Positions 9,303-20,375 of a stretch of 64,000 nt of DNA are shown here, in pieces (positions within the stretch are counted from its first letter, which is position 1; each line of letters opens with the position of its first letter). Origin of the DNA: Alopecurus myosuroides (lineage: Eukaryota; Streptophyta; Magnoliopsida; Poales; Poaceae). Both the position numbers and the translations under genes were made by a program. The notes beneath the pieces were generated by a model. The model worked only from the letters and a program-made list of their open reading frames with translations. It ran no database searches and was not told the DNA's origin. The stretch covers positions 240,484,187-240,548,186 of the forward strand of contig CM054058.1 of assembly GCA_028641055.1 (NCBI GenBank), in the 5' to 3' direction.

Positions 9303-12007
9303 AGCATCCCCAAGCTTAGTTCCTACTCGTCCTGGAGTAGGTAAACGATAAAACAATAATTTCTGAGGTGACATGCTACTAACATAAACTTGATCAATTT
9401 AATGTAAAAGCATATGCACGTTGAGATCAAAGAACTTCAAACACAAACATGATAAATAGAACTTTAACAATAAAGCATATCAATTACTTTGCATCACGAA
9501 GAGTAACTCAAATAAAGGATCATGAATAATAATGCAAAGAAAGTTAAACGTTTGTTTCAGGTATAGAGAAAGCATTGCAAAGTGATATTTCGCTAGTCCT
9601 TAAGAGTGGGGCAAAACATAAATGCCAGGACACCTTCAAAGTTCATGAGGAAGACTAGAACAAATAATTTAAGAACAAATAATATCACATTATGAAGTAA
9701 TTATTTATGTTTATAGGACAAATGCACATAGAACTCAGAATGGCAAAAATGCTCTCTCAACTGTGCATAAAGTTAGAAGATGGAGACTCAACATAAAAGT
9801 AAAGAAAGGCCCTTCGCGGAGGGAAGCAGGGATCACTCATGTGCTAGAGATTTTATTTTATTAAACAGAGGTATTAAAAGTTTGACACTGAGTGTCTATA
9901 TTTTAGGAGATGTATGCTAATGTCAACGAATGGTAAACAGAAAATACAGTACGTCAAAAGACAACTGGATTCACAAGATCGTCTCCCATGGTGAAGGACG
10001 CAACTGGTGTAGAAGGTCATCCTACTTTCTCTTTTGTTTACACAATTATGCTTTGACTGATAAATCAGGGGCAAAAATAGTGAAGAGAATTTTTTTGCAT
10101 TAATTTGGGGCTGGGCACCCCGCTGCTAACTCTTCTATCATTTGGATAAGCGGATGAAGCCACTAGTCCAGGGTGTGAAATCCAATCAACAAGTGAGATA
10201 AAGATTCTCTATTAACGTCCTCATGAGCAAAAACAGCAACATAAAGCAGGAGTAATTTTGAAGGTTTTAAAGGTAACACATGAGCAATTTACTTTGGCGT
10301 GGCAGTTAAATACCACATATATGTAGGTATGGTGGACACAATGAGAAAAACTTGGTTTAAGGGAGTTTGGATGCACGAGTAGAGCTCATACTCGGTACAG
10401 GTGGAGGCTAGCAAAAGACTGGGAGCGACAAATCAAGAGAGCATAAGAGCCATAATCATGCATAGCGACATAATAATCATTAATTAAAACATAAGCAGTA
10501 TCACAAGTTCAAAAACTAAGTGGTCATGGAGGCTATTCGTGACTGGTTTGTAGTCATAAACATGGTGTGAGCATGCGCCAAGTCAACCAAATAAAACATT
10601 CGAAAGAGAATACCATATATTGATGCTTTACTATGACAAGAACAACTCATGAATCTTTCAAGACATATTAAACACTCTCGGCTATTTGAGGCTAATCATG
10701 CTACTCAATAACCACAAGTCTTTAAAACTAAAATAACATTTAGCATGGCATGAAAAAGTTCTAGCCACAGTCTATACAAGCTTCTACTAGTACTGTTATA
10801 AATTCTACTACAAGCAACGGTTTACTTTCTCCCAACAAGCACCATACAAAACATGCTTTAACAAAAATAATCTTTATGATATATCAAGAAAACATGAGAG
10901 TACTCACATAACACTAGTAAAACTAACAGCTCTAATAAGAGATGCATGCAAAACAGGAGCTAAATAAATGCAGCAGTTAGACAGAGATTAAGAATACAAA
11001 GTGTTCCCATGAAAAAGCGGAGCGTGTCACTGTCCAATAAAAGAATGCTGGGGTCCAACCAAGCTTATTGAAAAATTAAAAACAAACTGATAACAAAAAA
11101 CAAAAACAAACTGAAAACAAAAATAAAAGACGCTCCAAGTAAAGCACATAAGATGCGACCGAATAAAAATATAGTTTCACTAGAAGTGACCTGATAATTT
11201 GTTGATGAAGAAGGGGATGCCCAAGGCATCCCAAAGCTTAGACGCTTGAGTCTTATTGGAATTTGCTGGATGTACCACCAGGGCATCCCCAAGCTTAGGC
11301 TTTTTACTCTTCTTGGTCACGTCATATCATCCTCTTCTCTTGACCCTTGAAAACTTCCTTCACATCAAAATTCTCACAATTTTCATTAGTAACGTTAGTG
11401 CAATTGAAATAATAAATTCACATGGTTCAGTTTCAACAAAAGTCTAACACTCAAAAACACATTAGCTACTGTCACAACTTCTTTTAAAACTCTTTTTCTC
11501 ATAAGAACACCAAAAGAAAGAGATTAAGATGCAAATGCAATAAATGGCAGAAATGTGTCAAAATAGAACAAGAGGTAAATATCGTTTTTTTAAAAAATCT
11601 TCTATTGCTCAAATAAAAAAGTGGTAGACTAAGAAATGTTGCGTATATAACTCAGGATTAAGCACAAAAAAACTCAGTTAATTTTGAATTTTCTATGATT
11701 TTTTATGGAATTAACAATGGACAGAAGAAATCTGTTTCCTGTGCAGAAATCCGAAATATAGCCTCAACTTTCCACTAGAGGCTTTAATTGGCTCAACAAA
11801 AACTCAAAAGAAAAGATACAGCAGGGTTTCTAAGGAAATAGACAACACCCAGGTGCAAAGCACACCAAAGAAAACGAAAAAAAACGGGTTGAAAACAGCG
11901 AAATAAAACGGGTTGTCTCCCGGTAGCGTTTTTCTTTAACGCCTTTCAGCTAGGCATAAAAGGGCAACTCAAGTATTTTCAAGTGAAGAAGCATCTTCTA
12001 TAACTTC
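9303..12007 (-). other. Non-coding 3' block of RT6
   Basis: 2.7 kb with no ORF of note. By eye the same block, with indels, occurs in RT7 (23474-26197), RT4 (28774-31418) and in part in RT11 (59390-60499); landmarks include the TTTATTTTATTAAACAGA stretch (9853 here) and the CAACCCGTTTTATTTCG boundary near 11900. It starts with the polypurine tract at 9304-9317 and contains two more copies of it at 11226-11239 (one mismatch) and 11283-11296. Confidence 0.7.
11213..11296 (-). other. Internal polypurine-tract copies with hairpin, RT6
   Basis: A hairpin with arms GGGGATGCC / GGCATCCC and loop CAA (11213-11232) overlaps one polypurine-like copy (11226-11239). A perfect copy of GCATCCCCAAGCTT follows at 11283-11296. 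The tract used at the LTR is 9304-9317, about 1.95 kb away. Confidence 0.65.
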
Positions 12008-12226
12008 CTATAAACCATTATTTGCAGCAATAGTCACTCTAGATGTTTTTGAAGATTCAACATGAAGGTCACTCTTAGTTTCATTAATTGTTTTAGCAAT
12101 TTTCAGCACATATTGAGATTTGGGTTTAGCCATCTTAGGAGCATACATGAATCTTTGCTCCTTTCCCACAAAGGCTTTCTCCTTTTTGAATTTAAGATAT
12201 GAATAGGTTGAGCTTAAAGTTCCCAT
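12008..12226 (-). CDS. Small ORF of RT6 (72 aa), unknown
   Basis: 72 codons, Lys-rich, downstream of the gag-like ORF in the same element and on the same strand. It may be a fragment of a longer ORF broken between 12226 and 12365. I recognise no domain. The frame could be chance, since the region is AT-rich. Confidence 0.3.
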   Translation of the reverse strand: MGTLSSTYSYLKFKKEKAFVGKEQRFMYAPKMAKPKSQYVLKIAKTINETKSDLHVESSKTSRVTIAANNGL

Positions 12227-12364
12227 ATCATCCTCTAGTTTACCAATCCTAAAACTTTAATTATCATGAGTGTTGCTAGCTTCTAGAATAGTGATTCTTT
12301 TATCAATAGTAATTATTAATTCATTAACTTTGCTAGCATTATCAAGGAAAATTGATAAGTTCAT

Positions 12365-12685
12365 TTACAAAGAGTTTAGTTTATCAATAACATCCTCCAA
12401 AGTGATCTCAGTTTTAACAGTTGTAATGGGGGGTGCTCCTACTAAACTTTCAATCAAATTGCAGGCTTCCAAAGCAGGAGTTCCTAGAAAATTTCCACCC
12501 GTAAGAGTATCTAACACATGCCTATACCAGCCAGAAATACCAACATAAAAGTTCCTCGGGAGTATCAAGGTAGTTATTTTTTTCGTACATTTATTATGAG
12601 CATCATTTATTCTATACCAAGCATCTTTTAAACTCTCTCCCCCTTGTTGCCTAAAAGAACGAACCTCAACAGCAGGAATACTCAT
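12365..12685 (-). CDS. Athila-like gag fragment of RT6 (106 aa)
   Basis: The open frame runs back to the primer site only from a TTG; the most plausible start is the ATG at 12685. The segment 'VEVRSFRQQGGESLKDAW...' with a following 'RNFYVGISGWYR' has the spacing of the helical capsid-like gag domain (Retrotrans_gag) of Athila elements, where the usual pattern is '...ESLYDAWERFK...' then 'FYNGL'. At 106 aa it is far shorter than a normal Athila gag of several hundred residues. It may supply a packaging or assembly function, or be a remnant. Confidence 0.5.
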   Translation of the reverse strand: MSIPAVEVRSFRQQGGESLKDAWYRINDAHNKCTKKITTLILPRNFYVGISGWYRHVLDTLTGGNFLGTPALEACNLIESLVGAPPITTVKTEITLEDVIDKLNSL

Positions 12686-12849
12686 TCTAGTGAAATAAAA
12701 GCAAGCAAATAAATAACAGCTATGAAGTAAACTAATTTTTTTGTGTTTTTGATATAGAGAAGAAAAACAAGACAAAAAATATAAACAAGTCAATAAACAA
12801 AATAAAGAGGTTGAGAGTGAGAGACTCACCTTGCCAGAAGACTTCATCC

Positions 12850-12867
12850 TCCCTGGCAACGGCGCCA
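12850..12867 (-). other. Primer-binding site of RT6
   Basis: TGGCGCCGTTGCCAGGGA, one base off the 18-nt complement of the tRNA-Asp 3' end (TGGCGCCGTTGCCGGGGA), 8 nt inside the 5' LTR. Confidence 0.75.
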
Positions 12868-12875
12868 GAAATCCT

Positions 12876-14451
12876 TGATTGCAAACGTTGATGGTGTGTT
12901 GGAAACCCTAAGAGGAGGGTGTGATGAGTAAGCGGCAAGAATTTACCTCAGTTAAGAACCAAGGTTATCAATCCAGTAGGAGGAAAAGGATCTCAGGAAG
13001 GTTGATGCCACTAACGGTGGTGCTGGCCCTTCACCGGTGTCAGCAACAACGTGGAACCCGCACACAACACAACCAAAATACTTTGTCCCAACGGTACAGT
13101 GAGGTTGTCAATCTCACCGGTCTTGCTGAAAACAAAGATTAGACGTATAGTGTGGAAAGTGATGTATGTTTGCAGTAAGTAAAGAAAGCAGTAAATAGTT
13201 GTGGTTTGTTTAAGAGTGTGGAAAATGGACCGGGGTTCATAGGTTCACTAGTGGTGTCTCTCCATCAAAGATAGCATGTTGGGTGAACAAATTACAGCTG
13301 GGCAATTGATAAACAGAGGTCGCACCGTAGTGCACAATACAACATGATGATTACTATGATATTTCGTGCGGGCATTACAACAATATACATAGACCGAAAT
13401 CCATCTGCATCTATGACTAATAATCCACCCTCAGGTTATCATCCGAACCCCCTTAGGTATTAAGTTGCAAGCAACAGATAACTGCATTAAACAAAGTTTG
13501 TAATGTAAGCAATGATTATGCACGTGGGAACTCTCACCGCTGTTTTTTCCCTAATGGCAACAACACATCCCGCCTTCACATTTCTATAACTCGAGCAAGG
13601 TGGTGAGGAGGCATGAACCCACTATCGAGCATAAATACTCCCTCTTGGAGTCACTAGCAACTACTTGGCCAGAGCAACCACTAGCAACGGAAAGCATGCA
13701 AGATCACAAATAGCATATGCAAATAAAGACTATAATCAACTTGGCATAAGGTCAATATTCATCGGATCCCGGCAAACACAACACATTACATAAGATCAAT
13801 CTCGATCATGTTAGGCAGCTCACGAGATCTAAACATGGATGCATATGAGGAGAAGAAAACCATCTAGCTACAGCTACGAACCCGTAGTCCAAGGATGAAC
13901 TACTCACGCATCACTCCGGAGGCAGGCATGGTGATGTAGAAGCCTCCGGTGATGATCTCCTCTCCGTAGGGTGCCGAAAACAGCTTCAGAACCCCCTGAT
14001 CTAGGGTTGACGGTGACGGCGGCTGCTGAACGTTTCGGGGATTTTTGATTAGGTGTTTAGGGTTTTCCATCCGAGGGGATTAAATAGGCGAAAGGGTAAA
14101 GGCGGTGGAGCTCCAGGGACCCCACACCCATAGGTGGCGCGGCTAGGGGGTCGCGCCACCCTATGGTGTGGCCCCCCTGGTGCCCGTCTTCGACTCCTCT
14201 TTGGTGTTCTGGATGCTTCAGGGGAAAATAGGCACTTCGGGCTTTGTGGGGCCCAATTCCGAGAATGTTTCCAGAGCAACTTTTCTGAAACCAAAAACAG
14301 CAGAAAACAGGGAACTAGAACTTGGCATCATGTTAATAGGTTAGTCCCGGAAAATGTATAAAAATGCTATAAATAAGGGAGAAAACAAGTAGCAATTGGC
14401 ATAATATGATCATGGAGCATCAGAAATTATAGATACATTGGAGACATATCA
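12876..14451 (-). repeat. 5' LTR of RT6
   Basis: 1576 bp, partner of 7719-9302. Its outer end is ...GAGACATATCA at 14451, followed by GGGGG of the target site. Confidence 0.85.
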
Positions 14452-14456
14452 GGGGG

Positions 14457-14840
14457 CACGATTTACCCATGTTCGGGGCACTCGTAGAGGTAAAACCCTT
14501 ACTCCTGCTCTTTTGATCTGTATTATCAGTAGATCGGTTACAATGAGGGGGTGCTCGAGTTGAGGGTAAGATCTCGAGCTCAAGGCTGTGGTGGTGAAAA
14601 GTAGATTGGATCCCCCCCTCGGTGGTTCTCCTAGCCTTTTATAGGTGGCTAGCTCTCAAACCGTGTCCGGGGGGGGGGGGTTACAAACCCTAGTTCTAGG
14701 TCGGTAGGACATTCCTTCTTGACCCGCAAGTCTTGCGGGTGGGCCTTTGTTTGGCCTTCTGTTAACGCAGGACAGCACCTCTCTTTGGGCCTTGGACCGG
14801 GTAGGCTCACCCGATAGGTCCAGGAGTCATCCCCATGTCA
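14457..14840 (-). repeat. 3' LTR of RT5, second part
   Basis: Continues the LTR begun at 7621; aligns with 5515-6004 of the RT2 LTR. A TATA box (TATAAAAG, minus) is kept at 14636-14643. It ends CCATGTCA at 14840. Confidence 0.75.
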
Positions 14841-14852
14841 GTAGCCCCCGAG
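14841..14852 (-). other. Polypurine tract of RT5
   Basis: GTAGCCCCCGAG on the plus strand (CTCGGGGGCTAC on the element's strand), abutting the LTR. Near-copies occur inside the element at 17781, 17904, 19097 and 20172. Confidence 0.75.
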
Positions 14853-15478
14853 TGTTTATTTGACTGAGAATAGTCGGGTAAGCACTCAAAGTCCGTTCTT
14901 GATTTCTTCGATTGGTCTGTCAATCGCCCGGTTTTGAGGGTGTATACCCTGTGCGCGAAGCGCTTATGTACTCGAGCATCGTGTGATAAATGTGGCTTGT
15001 GTTGGCTGTTTTCGCAGAAGGATGTGGCTCAGTCGCTTGGCTCTCCCAAAAGACCAGGGCCAATTAATTGCATTTAGGGAAAAAACGGTTCTGGCCTACA
15101 CGAATTCGAGACCTCCGACTCGAATCCGGCGAGGTGATTGTTGCGACTGGGCCGCAGAGGTCTTACCGAGTCGAACTTAACCTAAAGGGTTACCCGGCGC
15201 GTCCTCCTAGGATTTTTCTTCGTGTTGTTGACACGGAAAATTTACCGGAGGACGCGGCTTGAGTGCGATTCCAGGCCCACAGGAGAGATCCTTGGGTCTT
15301 ACCTTCGTACTCGAAAGAATACGACATCCAAATGTGCCTAATCGGCCGAACAGTCCAGGATAAGGACGTGTAAGTACATCATGTGGTAGAGTTGCAGGAG
15401 CCGCACACTCGCGATTTTACCTTAATCATGTTCCCGCGATTCTTCGGGTGAAGAAATATTCCTTTTTCTTGATCTTGT
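14853..15478. other. RT5 sequence between polypurine tract and palindrome array
   Basis: No coding signal that I trust; short open frames near 14983-15262 have no recognisable composition. Probably upstream sequence of the antisense gene. Confidence 0.4.
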
Positions 15479-15646
15479 GCGAAAGAGATTTCGCGTTATG
15501 AAGTCCATACGAAAGAGATTTCGTGTCAGAATGTCCATGCGAAAGAAATTTCGCGTTTTGATGTGCCCATACGAAAAAGATTTCGTGTCAGGGTGTCCAC
15601 CCGAAAGAAATTTCGGGTTTTAAAGCTTATAAGAAAGAGATTTCGC
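15479..15646. repeat. Array of six palindromic units, about 30-bp period, in RT5
   Basis: The core GAAAGARATTTC (one variant GAAAAAGATTTC) starts at 15481, 15511, 15541, 15573, 15603 and 15633. In the first five units the flanking bases change in a paired way: GC...GC, AC...GT, GC...GC, AC...GT, and ACCC...GGGT in unit 5, so 6-8 bp arms are kept around a 4-base centre (GAGA, GAGA, GAAA, AAGA, GAAA). Unit 6 keeps only the 4-bp core arms. The array lies about 290 bp upstream of the TATA box of the antisense gene. It could be a set of palindromic protein-binding sites or RNA hairpins in either transcript. Confidence 0.8.
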
Positions 15647-15664
15647 TTGTCGTGAGGTGCGTAG

Positions 15665-15672
15665 TGACGTCA
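15665..15672. promoter_or_regulatory. TGACGTCA palindrome upstream of the RT5 antisense gene
   Basis: Perfect 8-bp bZIP-type site 266 bp upstream of the TATA box; a further TGACG lies at about 15711. RT1 has the same palindrome in the same relative place (4023-4030). Confidence 0.4.
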
Positions 15673-15937
15673 CTGCGCACTCGATCGCTCCGACTGCTCC
15701 CGATGGGACGTGACGAAGTGGGACAGAGCGCGCGGGCCCACTGTGTTGGCTTTTTGACCGGAAATGATCGGTCGTGTCCCGGTTTTCCCGCTGGTCGCAC
15801 GCTGTAAATACGCACAATCTTTTCGTAAAGATCGTGCAGGGGTAACTGTCCCCCGCCGCCTCGTTTCCGCTTCACGCGTGGCAACTGCGATGGAAGCCAC
15901 ATTGGTAGATCTACGGCTTGGATTAGCCTAGCTTGGG

Positions 15938-15943
15938 TATAAG
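15938..15943 (+). promoter_or_regulatory. TATA box of the RT5 antisense gene
   Basis: GGGTATAAGTACT context; a start near 15970 would leave a leader of about 70 nt before the ATG at 16040. Confidence 0.5.
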
Positions 15944-16039
15944 TACTGAGCTTTAGGGGACGGGTAAATTTCCCGGCCCTTAATCAATTTATCCTTCCTC
16001 GCACACACCTCCTTCTCCGTGAGCACCGAGCATCCTCTA

Positions 16040-19000
16040 ATGGCGGGAGCGAAGAAACGTGGCGCAACCGCGGGCGTCTTCCAAGGATGTGGCGAGATCA
16101 TCGAGATGCAGCAGGAGGGATTACTCCCGCCAGAAGCTTCCAGGCGCCCGCGCCTGTTCAAGAAGGAGGAGACTCCCGACCCTCTCGCCACCGAGCGCAT
16201 CATCTTCTCGGAGCATGTCTCCCGAGATCTGTCTCTCCCCCTCCACTCGTTTCTTCTCGGGCTATTGTATGTCTACGGCATATAGCTACACGACCATCCT
16301 CCAAACGCGATTCAGCACATATCATGCTTTGTGAGTGTAACCTGGGGATCCGTCCGCACTGGGGGCTTTGGAAAGCCATCTTCAAGGTGCGTATTTTCGG
16401 GAGAAGAAGCATCCAGGCGAGAAGGTGGGGGGGCCACTTCGGACTGGAGGCTTCGGGATCCAGGCGAACAAGGATATCTCCTATATGGAGATGTACTTCG
16501 TCGATTCGGCACAGGGGTGGCGCCGAAAGTGATTCTACGTCATAGACAACAGCGCTGGTGGCGTCCCCGAGTTCCAGCCATTCACCGTTCTGAAGCGATG
16601 GAAGTCTTGGCTGCACACGCTTATAGCCAAAGAAGGTAAAGTTGTCGCCCCTTTACTCGCGAAGGTGGCGCGCTTCCGGGACAAGGAGCTGGGGAATCCG
16701 CTGAGTGGGATACATCTGTCGGGTGTGTTCCTGCGTCGGAGGATCCAACCCCTCCAAGAGAGGCCAACCGCCATGTGGGAGTACACAGGCGCCAACGACC
16801 CGAGCCGTGTATGTGACGATGTCCTTTCAAACGCCGAGTTCGATAAGAAAATCGCGGCTATCACCAAGCTGAAGAAGGGAGAGGGCTACTCGACGTGCCC
16901 TCTCAACCCACTTGAGACAGGGAACCCTCCGACTGAAGTGAGTTTCCTAATTTCTTCATTTTCCTTTGTTCTTTTCTGCCTTGTTTTTTGTCGATTGAAA
17001 TGCTTATTTCTTTTTCTTCTTTATTACCTTCGTAGAATCGGGACGTGGCGACATGCTATCCGCTAGTTTCTGCAGACGATGTCTCAGACCTTCTGGCGAG
17101 TAACATTGAGGCCCCGCACGAAACCAGCATCGCGGATGCTGATTCAAGCTCTGAACGTGACGATATGGATGAGGAGGAGGAGGAGGACAGCGAACAGCTC
17201 CACCACCGCAAGCGCCGCAGGCCAGAGGAGGACGAAATCACCTCGAAGGATAGTTCCTTGGGTGACAAACCCGTCAAGGAGGTCGAACCCCTTCGGGTGA
17301 CTCTTCTCAACGTGCTCCCTCCTCCGGGTCGTCAGTCGAAGGTCTCCACCGCCTGGAACCCGGATGTTCTTGACGAGGATGAGTAAGTCCTGTGCACCCT
17401 GTTCTTAGTCGCGAATTTTCTTTCGTCTTTTCTTTGTCTGATTTCATCTTTTGTAGCAGTCTCACGACCATTAGCGCGGGCCAGTTCACTTCCTCGATTC
17501 CATCTGTGAAGAGGAAGGAGGTCGCCGTGGACCCTACTCCTGCTGCAGATCTTACTTGAAGATCTCCAAGCCCAGCAAAGACGACCGAAGCTCCGGAGTA
17601 CAGGATGCCCAGCTTCGCGGGTGGACAACCTGCGGATGCTGGAGCGTCTGCCAGCCAGGAGGTCTCGGGTAGCTCGGCGGATACCTTGTCCACTGCTCAG
17701 GGCAAGGTAAAGTTTATTTTCCTTTCTGGCGACCTGTCTTGCATGTTTTTCTTTATCGGGTGCACGACAGTGCTCCTGATGGGAGTAGCCCCCGAGTCTA
17801 TGGTTAATTGCTTGCAGTTGGCCATGGACTCAAGTAGAAGTTTTTCTTTTTTGGTCTGTTTCTTGATTTTTTTTTTCATCGGGTGCACGGCAGTGCTCCC
17901 GATGGGAGTAGCCCCCGAGGCTATACTTGACTGTGTACAGTCGTGTATAGGCTCAAGTGATGTCGCTTTAATTTTGACTCGGAGTTTTTGCAGGCCCTTC
18001 TTGATTCCCTCGCTGCTTTCGGGCGGCGAGTTCTTTCGGCTGAAGCGGGTTGCGTTTCTCTTCGGGTGGATCGTGACCAGCTCGTCCAGGATAGCCGCTC
18101 CCTACAAGGTAAGTTGGCACGCACTTTTGCCTTCACTATTTCTTCCTGGTTGCTATTGTTGTTCCAATCGCGTCTTTTCGAACTGCAGATGAAGTTACCC
18201 GCTTGAAGGCTGAGAAGGTGGAGGCTCTTTCTCGGGTGAAAACCCTTGAGACGGAGCTGGAGTCCACTCGAAAGGAGTTGGAAACCACACGCAAGCGCTC
18301 GGCCGACAGTCTCGCGGAGGCCCAAGAAGCTATGAAGCACCTGGAGGAGGCAAGCTTGAAGCACGACAATGATCTTGTCGGCATCATCTGTCCCTTGGCT
18401 CGGAACCTTGCTGGTGAGTTGCGTTTTATCTTCCTTCGACTGTGGCTTGTCCTTTTCCTTTTCTAATACTTTTTATGCCTTTTTTCTTAGAAACCATTGG
18501 AGTTGAGTTGGAGCTGCCCGGACAAATGCGGCTCGATGCTCTCTCCGACTCGTGTGTTCAGCTTCAGGAGCATGCGAACATGGTCTGCTCCCTCGTCTAT
18601 GACGCTACCCGAGTGCTAACGCATTTCCATGAGCGCCTGCTCATGGATGTGGCGGTTCCGCCTACTCTGAGTGGTCTCCTGCAAGTTTTCCTAGGCGATG
18701 AAGACCTCCTTCATGAGTACTCGCTTGCGCAGCGGAGTGTGGGGCCAAGACAGCCATCCAGTTTGCCCTGGCGCATGGTGTCTCGGATGACATGGAGAAG
18801 GTGTACTCGGAGGTTCCACGCGCCTCCCTGGGAAAAAAGGTAGCACTCTGTCCTTTTGGCGACCGCGCTGAGGAGCTTTCGAAGATGCTTTCCGGGGTAC
18901 TCTCCTGCGTCGGGCGTAAAGGACAGCCTGCTACGAGTGGAACTACCTTTGTAGTTCCGTAGAATAATTCTTGTTTCTATATGCCTTCATATGTAATGAA

Positions 19001-19986
19001 CCTTGGGATATATTCCCGTACTTTATTTTGTCCAATCGACATGTTTTCGAAAGTGTCAGCGTTTTATATTTGCGCCTTACTTTGTATTCTCCCGATGGGA
19101 GTAGCCCCCGAGCTCCCGAAAATCTTGGGTGGTATATTCTCGAGTGGGGTATTGTACTGTTTCTAAATCTTTGTTGTTCTTTCCAGGTGATTGACTCCAG
19201 TGGAGGTTCGTCGAGTGGAGCTGCTTCTTTGGTTGATCCTTTGGTTGCTGCTGCCAGTACGTTTGCGTCACTCCGGGACCGTGTCGCAGATGACGATCGT
19301 AAGCTTAAGACTCTGCGAGGCGTGGCTGATGTTGCCAAGTCAAAGCAGAAACTTGCTGCGGAGCGCGAGCAATTTGTAATGGAGGAACTATCGGGTGTTG
19401 CAAAGAACATGCTCTGTAAGTTTTGCGAGCCCCCGAGTACTTGTTGCTGACTGCTGTTTTTGTTTTGACGTGCTTGCTATCCGTGCAGTTGTTGAGCCTG
19501 ATGGAGTCTGCACACATAGCAACCATATTGTTCATGAGTCGGGCAGCTCTAAGCCTCACACGAACAACTTCTGGTCTGACTGGAGCCGAAGTTTTATGTT
19601 GGCTACCCTGAAGTACCGGGCGAGTCAGGCGCAGATACTCGTTGAATCTTGTCGAGAGGCTCTCTCTTCTGTCCATCGGGCGTTTTACCCTTTTGGTGTT
19701 GTCCCAGATAGCTTGAGTGGCCTGCTTAGGCTATTCCATCGGGTGGGGGAAGTTCGCGAGTGTGCGCCAACATCTCAACTATGGAGCTCAGGCGGCGCTT
19801 GCCTTCGTGCGTTTGTGGCATCCTGATGTTAACTTCAACTCCGTGGTGTGACTCCCTGACACCCAAGGTCCACGTGTAGATTTTATCCCTCATTATGATG
19901 GTGTGCGTCCTTCTGCTGAGCAGATTATTCGATTGACGACGGTGGAGACCGAGCGGTTGCTTCAAGAGGCGGCTGCTCGACAGTAG
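16040..19986 (+). pseudogene. Antisense spliced gene of RT5 (Transposase_28-like N-terminus)
   Basis: About eight exons read from GT/AG sites: 16040-16937, 17036-17382, 17457-17706, 17994-18108, 18189-18413, 18491 to about 18850, 19187-19415 and 19489-19986 (stop TAG). Exon 1 has the Transposase_28 pattern (near 'GIRPHWGLWKAIFKVR') and ends in a proline-containing segment before a GTGAGT donor, as in RT10. Exon 2 is acidic and then basic (EEEEED...KRRRPEED), possibly a nuclear signal. Exons 4-7 are coiled coil (ETELESTRKELETTRK). The last exon is Arg/Leu/Ala-rich. Exon 1 has at least two frameshifts (near 16280 and 16420), exon 3 a stop (near 17558) and the last exon a frameshift near 19760, so this copy is not functional. 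It runs opposite to pol and converges on the integrase end. Confidence 0.65.
17757..17919. repeat. Duplicated intron module with polypurine-like core, RT5
   Basis: About 40 bp repeated in one intron: TCGGGTGCACG(A/G)CAGTGCTCC(T/C)GATGGGAGTAGCCCCCGAG at 17757-17796 and 17878-17919. Its end contains GTAGCCCCCGAG, the element's own polypurine tract (14841-14852), in the same orientation. Another copy of GGGAGTAGCCCCCGAG lies at 19097-19112 in a later intron, and a variant is at about 20172. Confidence 0.75.
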
Positions 19987-20375
19987 CTGTAGATCCTCAA
20001 GGTGTATGTACCTTGTGTGTTGTAGCTTTTTAAGGTGTGTTAAGGTGTAAACCTTGTGACCTTGTATGTCTTAATCGATTAATTTAAGGTGTTTATAAGG
20101 TGTGAACCTTGCTTTACCCTGTATAATTTTTATCGAGTGTAAGTGCTCGAAGTCGTTGATGATGCTAGTTAGGAGTAGCCCCCCGTGTGTTTGGGGGTGT
20201 GACCTGTCGTTTAGCATGTAGAAAGAAAACTAAACGGTAAAAACTGCGACTGGATAGTCTTTGTAGCTATGGTTAAGAAACCATGTTTTTATTGCTATGG
20301 CTGAGAAGCCATGTAATTGCTCGAGTTACAAAGTGGCTGGTACAACCTAATTTTTTGCGAGTAGAAGATTAAACC
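19987..20375. other. RT5 gap between antisense gene and integrase
   Basis: Short convergent gap. It shows repeated AAGGTGT(G)AACCTTG-like words (20000-20115) that may act as 3' end signals for the antisense gene, and one more polypurine-like AGTAGCCCCCC near 20174. No ORF. Confidence 0.5.

Larger units (their letters stand above)
7719..14451 (-). mobile_element. RT6: complete non-autonomous Athila-like Gypsy element
   Basis: Both LTRs (7719-9302, 1584 bp; 12876-14451, 1576 bp) are present and run TG...CA. A tRNA-Asp-type primer site (12850-12867) and polypurine tract (9304-9317) give the minus orientation. The internal region is 3573 bp and encodes only a gag-like fragment and a second small ORF; there is no polymerase or integrase. 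The first 190 bp of the two LTRs differ at about nine positions by eye, so the insertion is not recent. Confidence 0.85.

Noticed and set aside
15620..15902. Minus-strand frames upstream of the RT5 antisense gene
   Set aside because: Short, overlapping in three frames and inside the promoter region.
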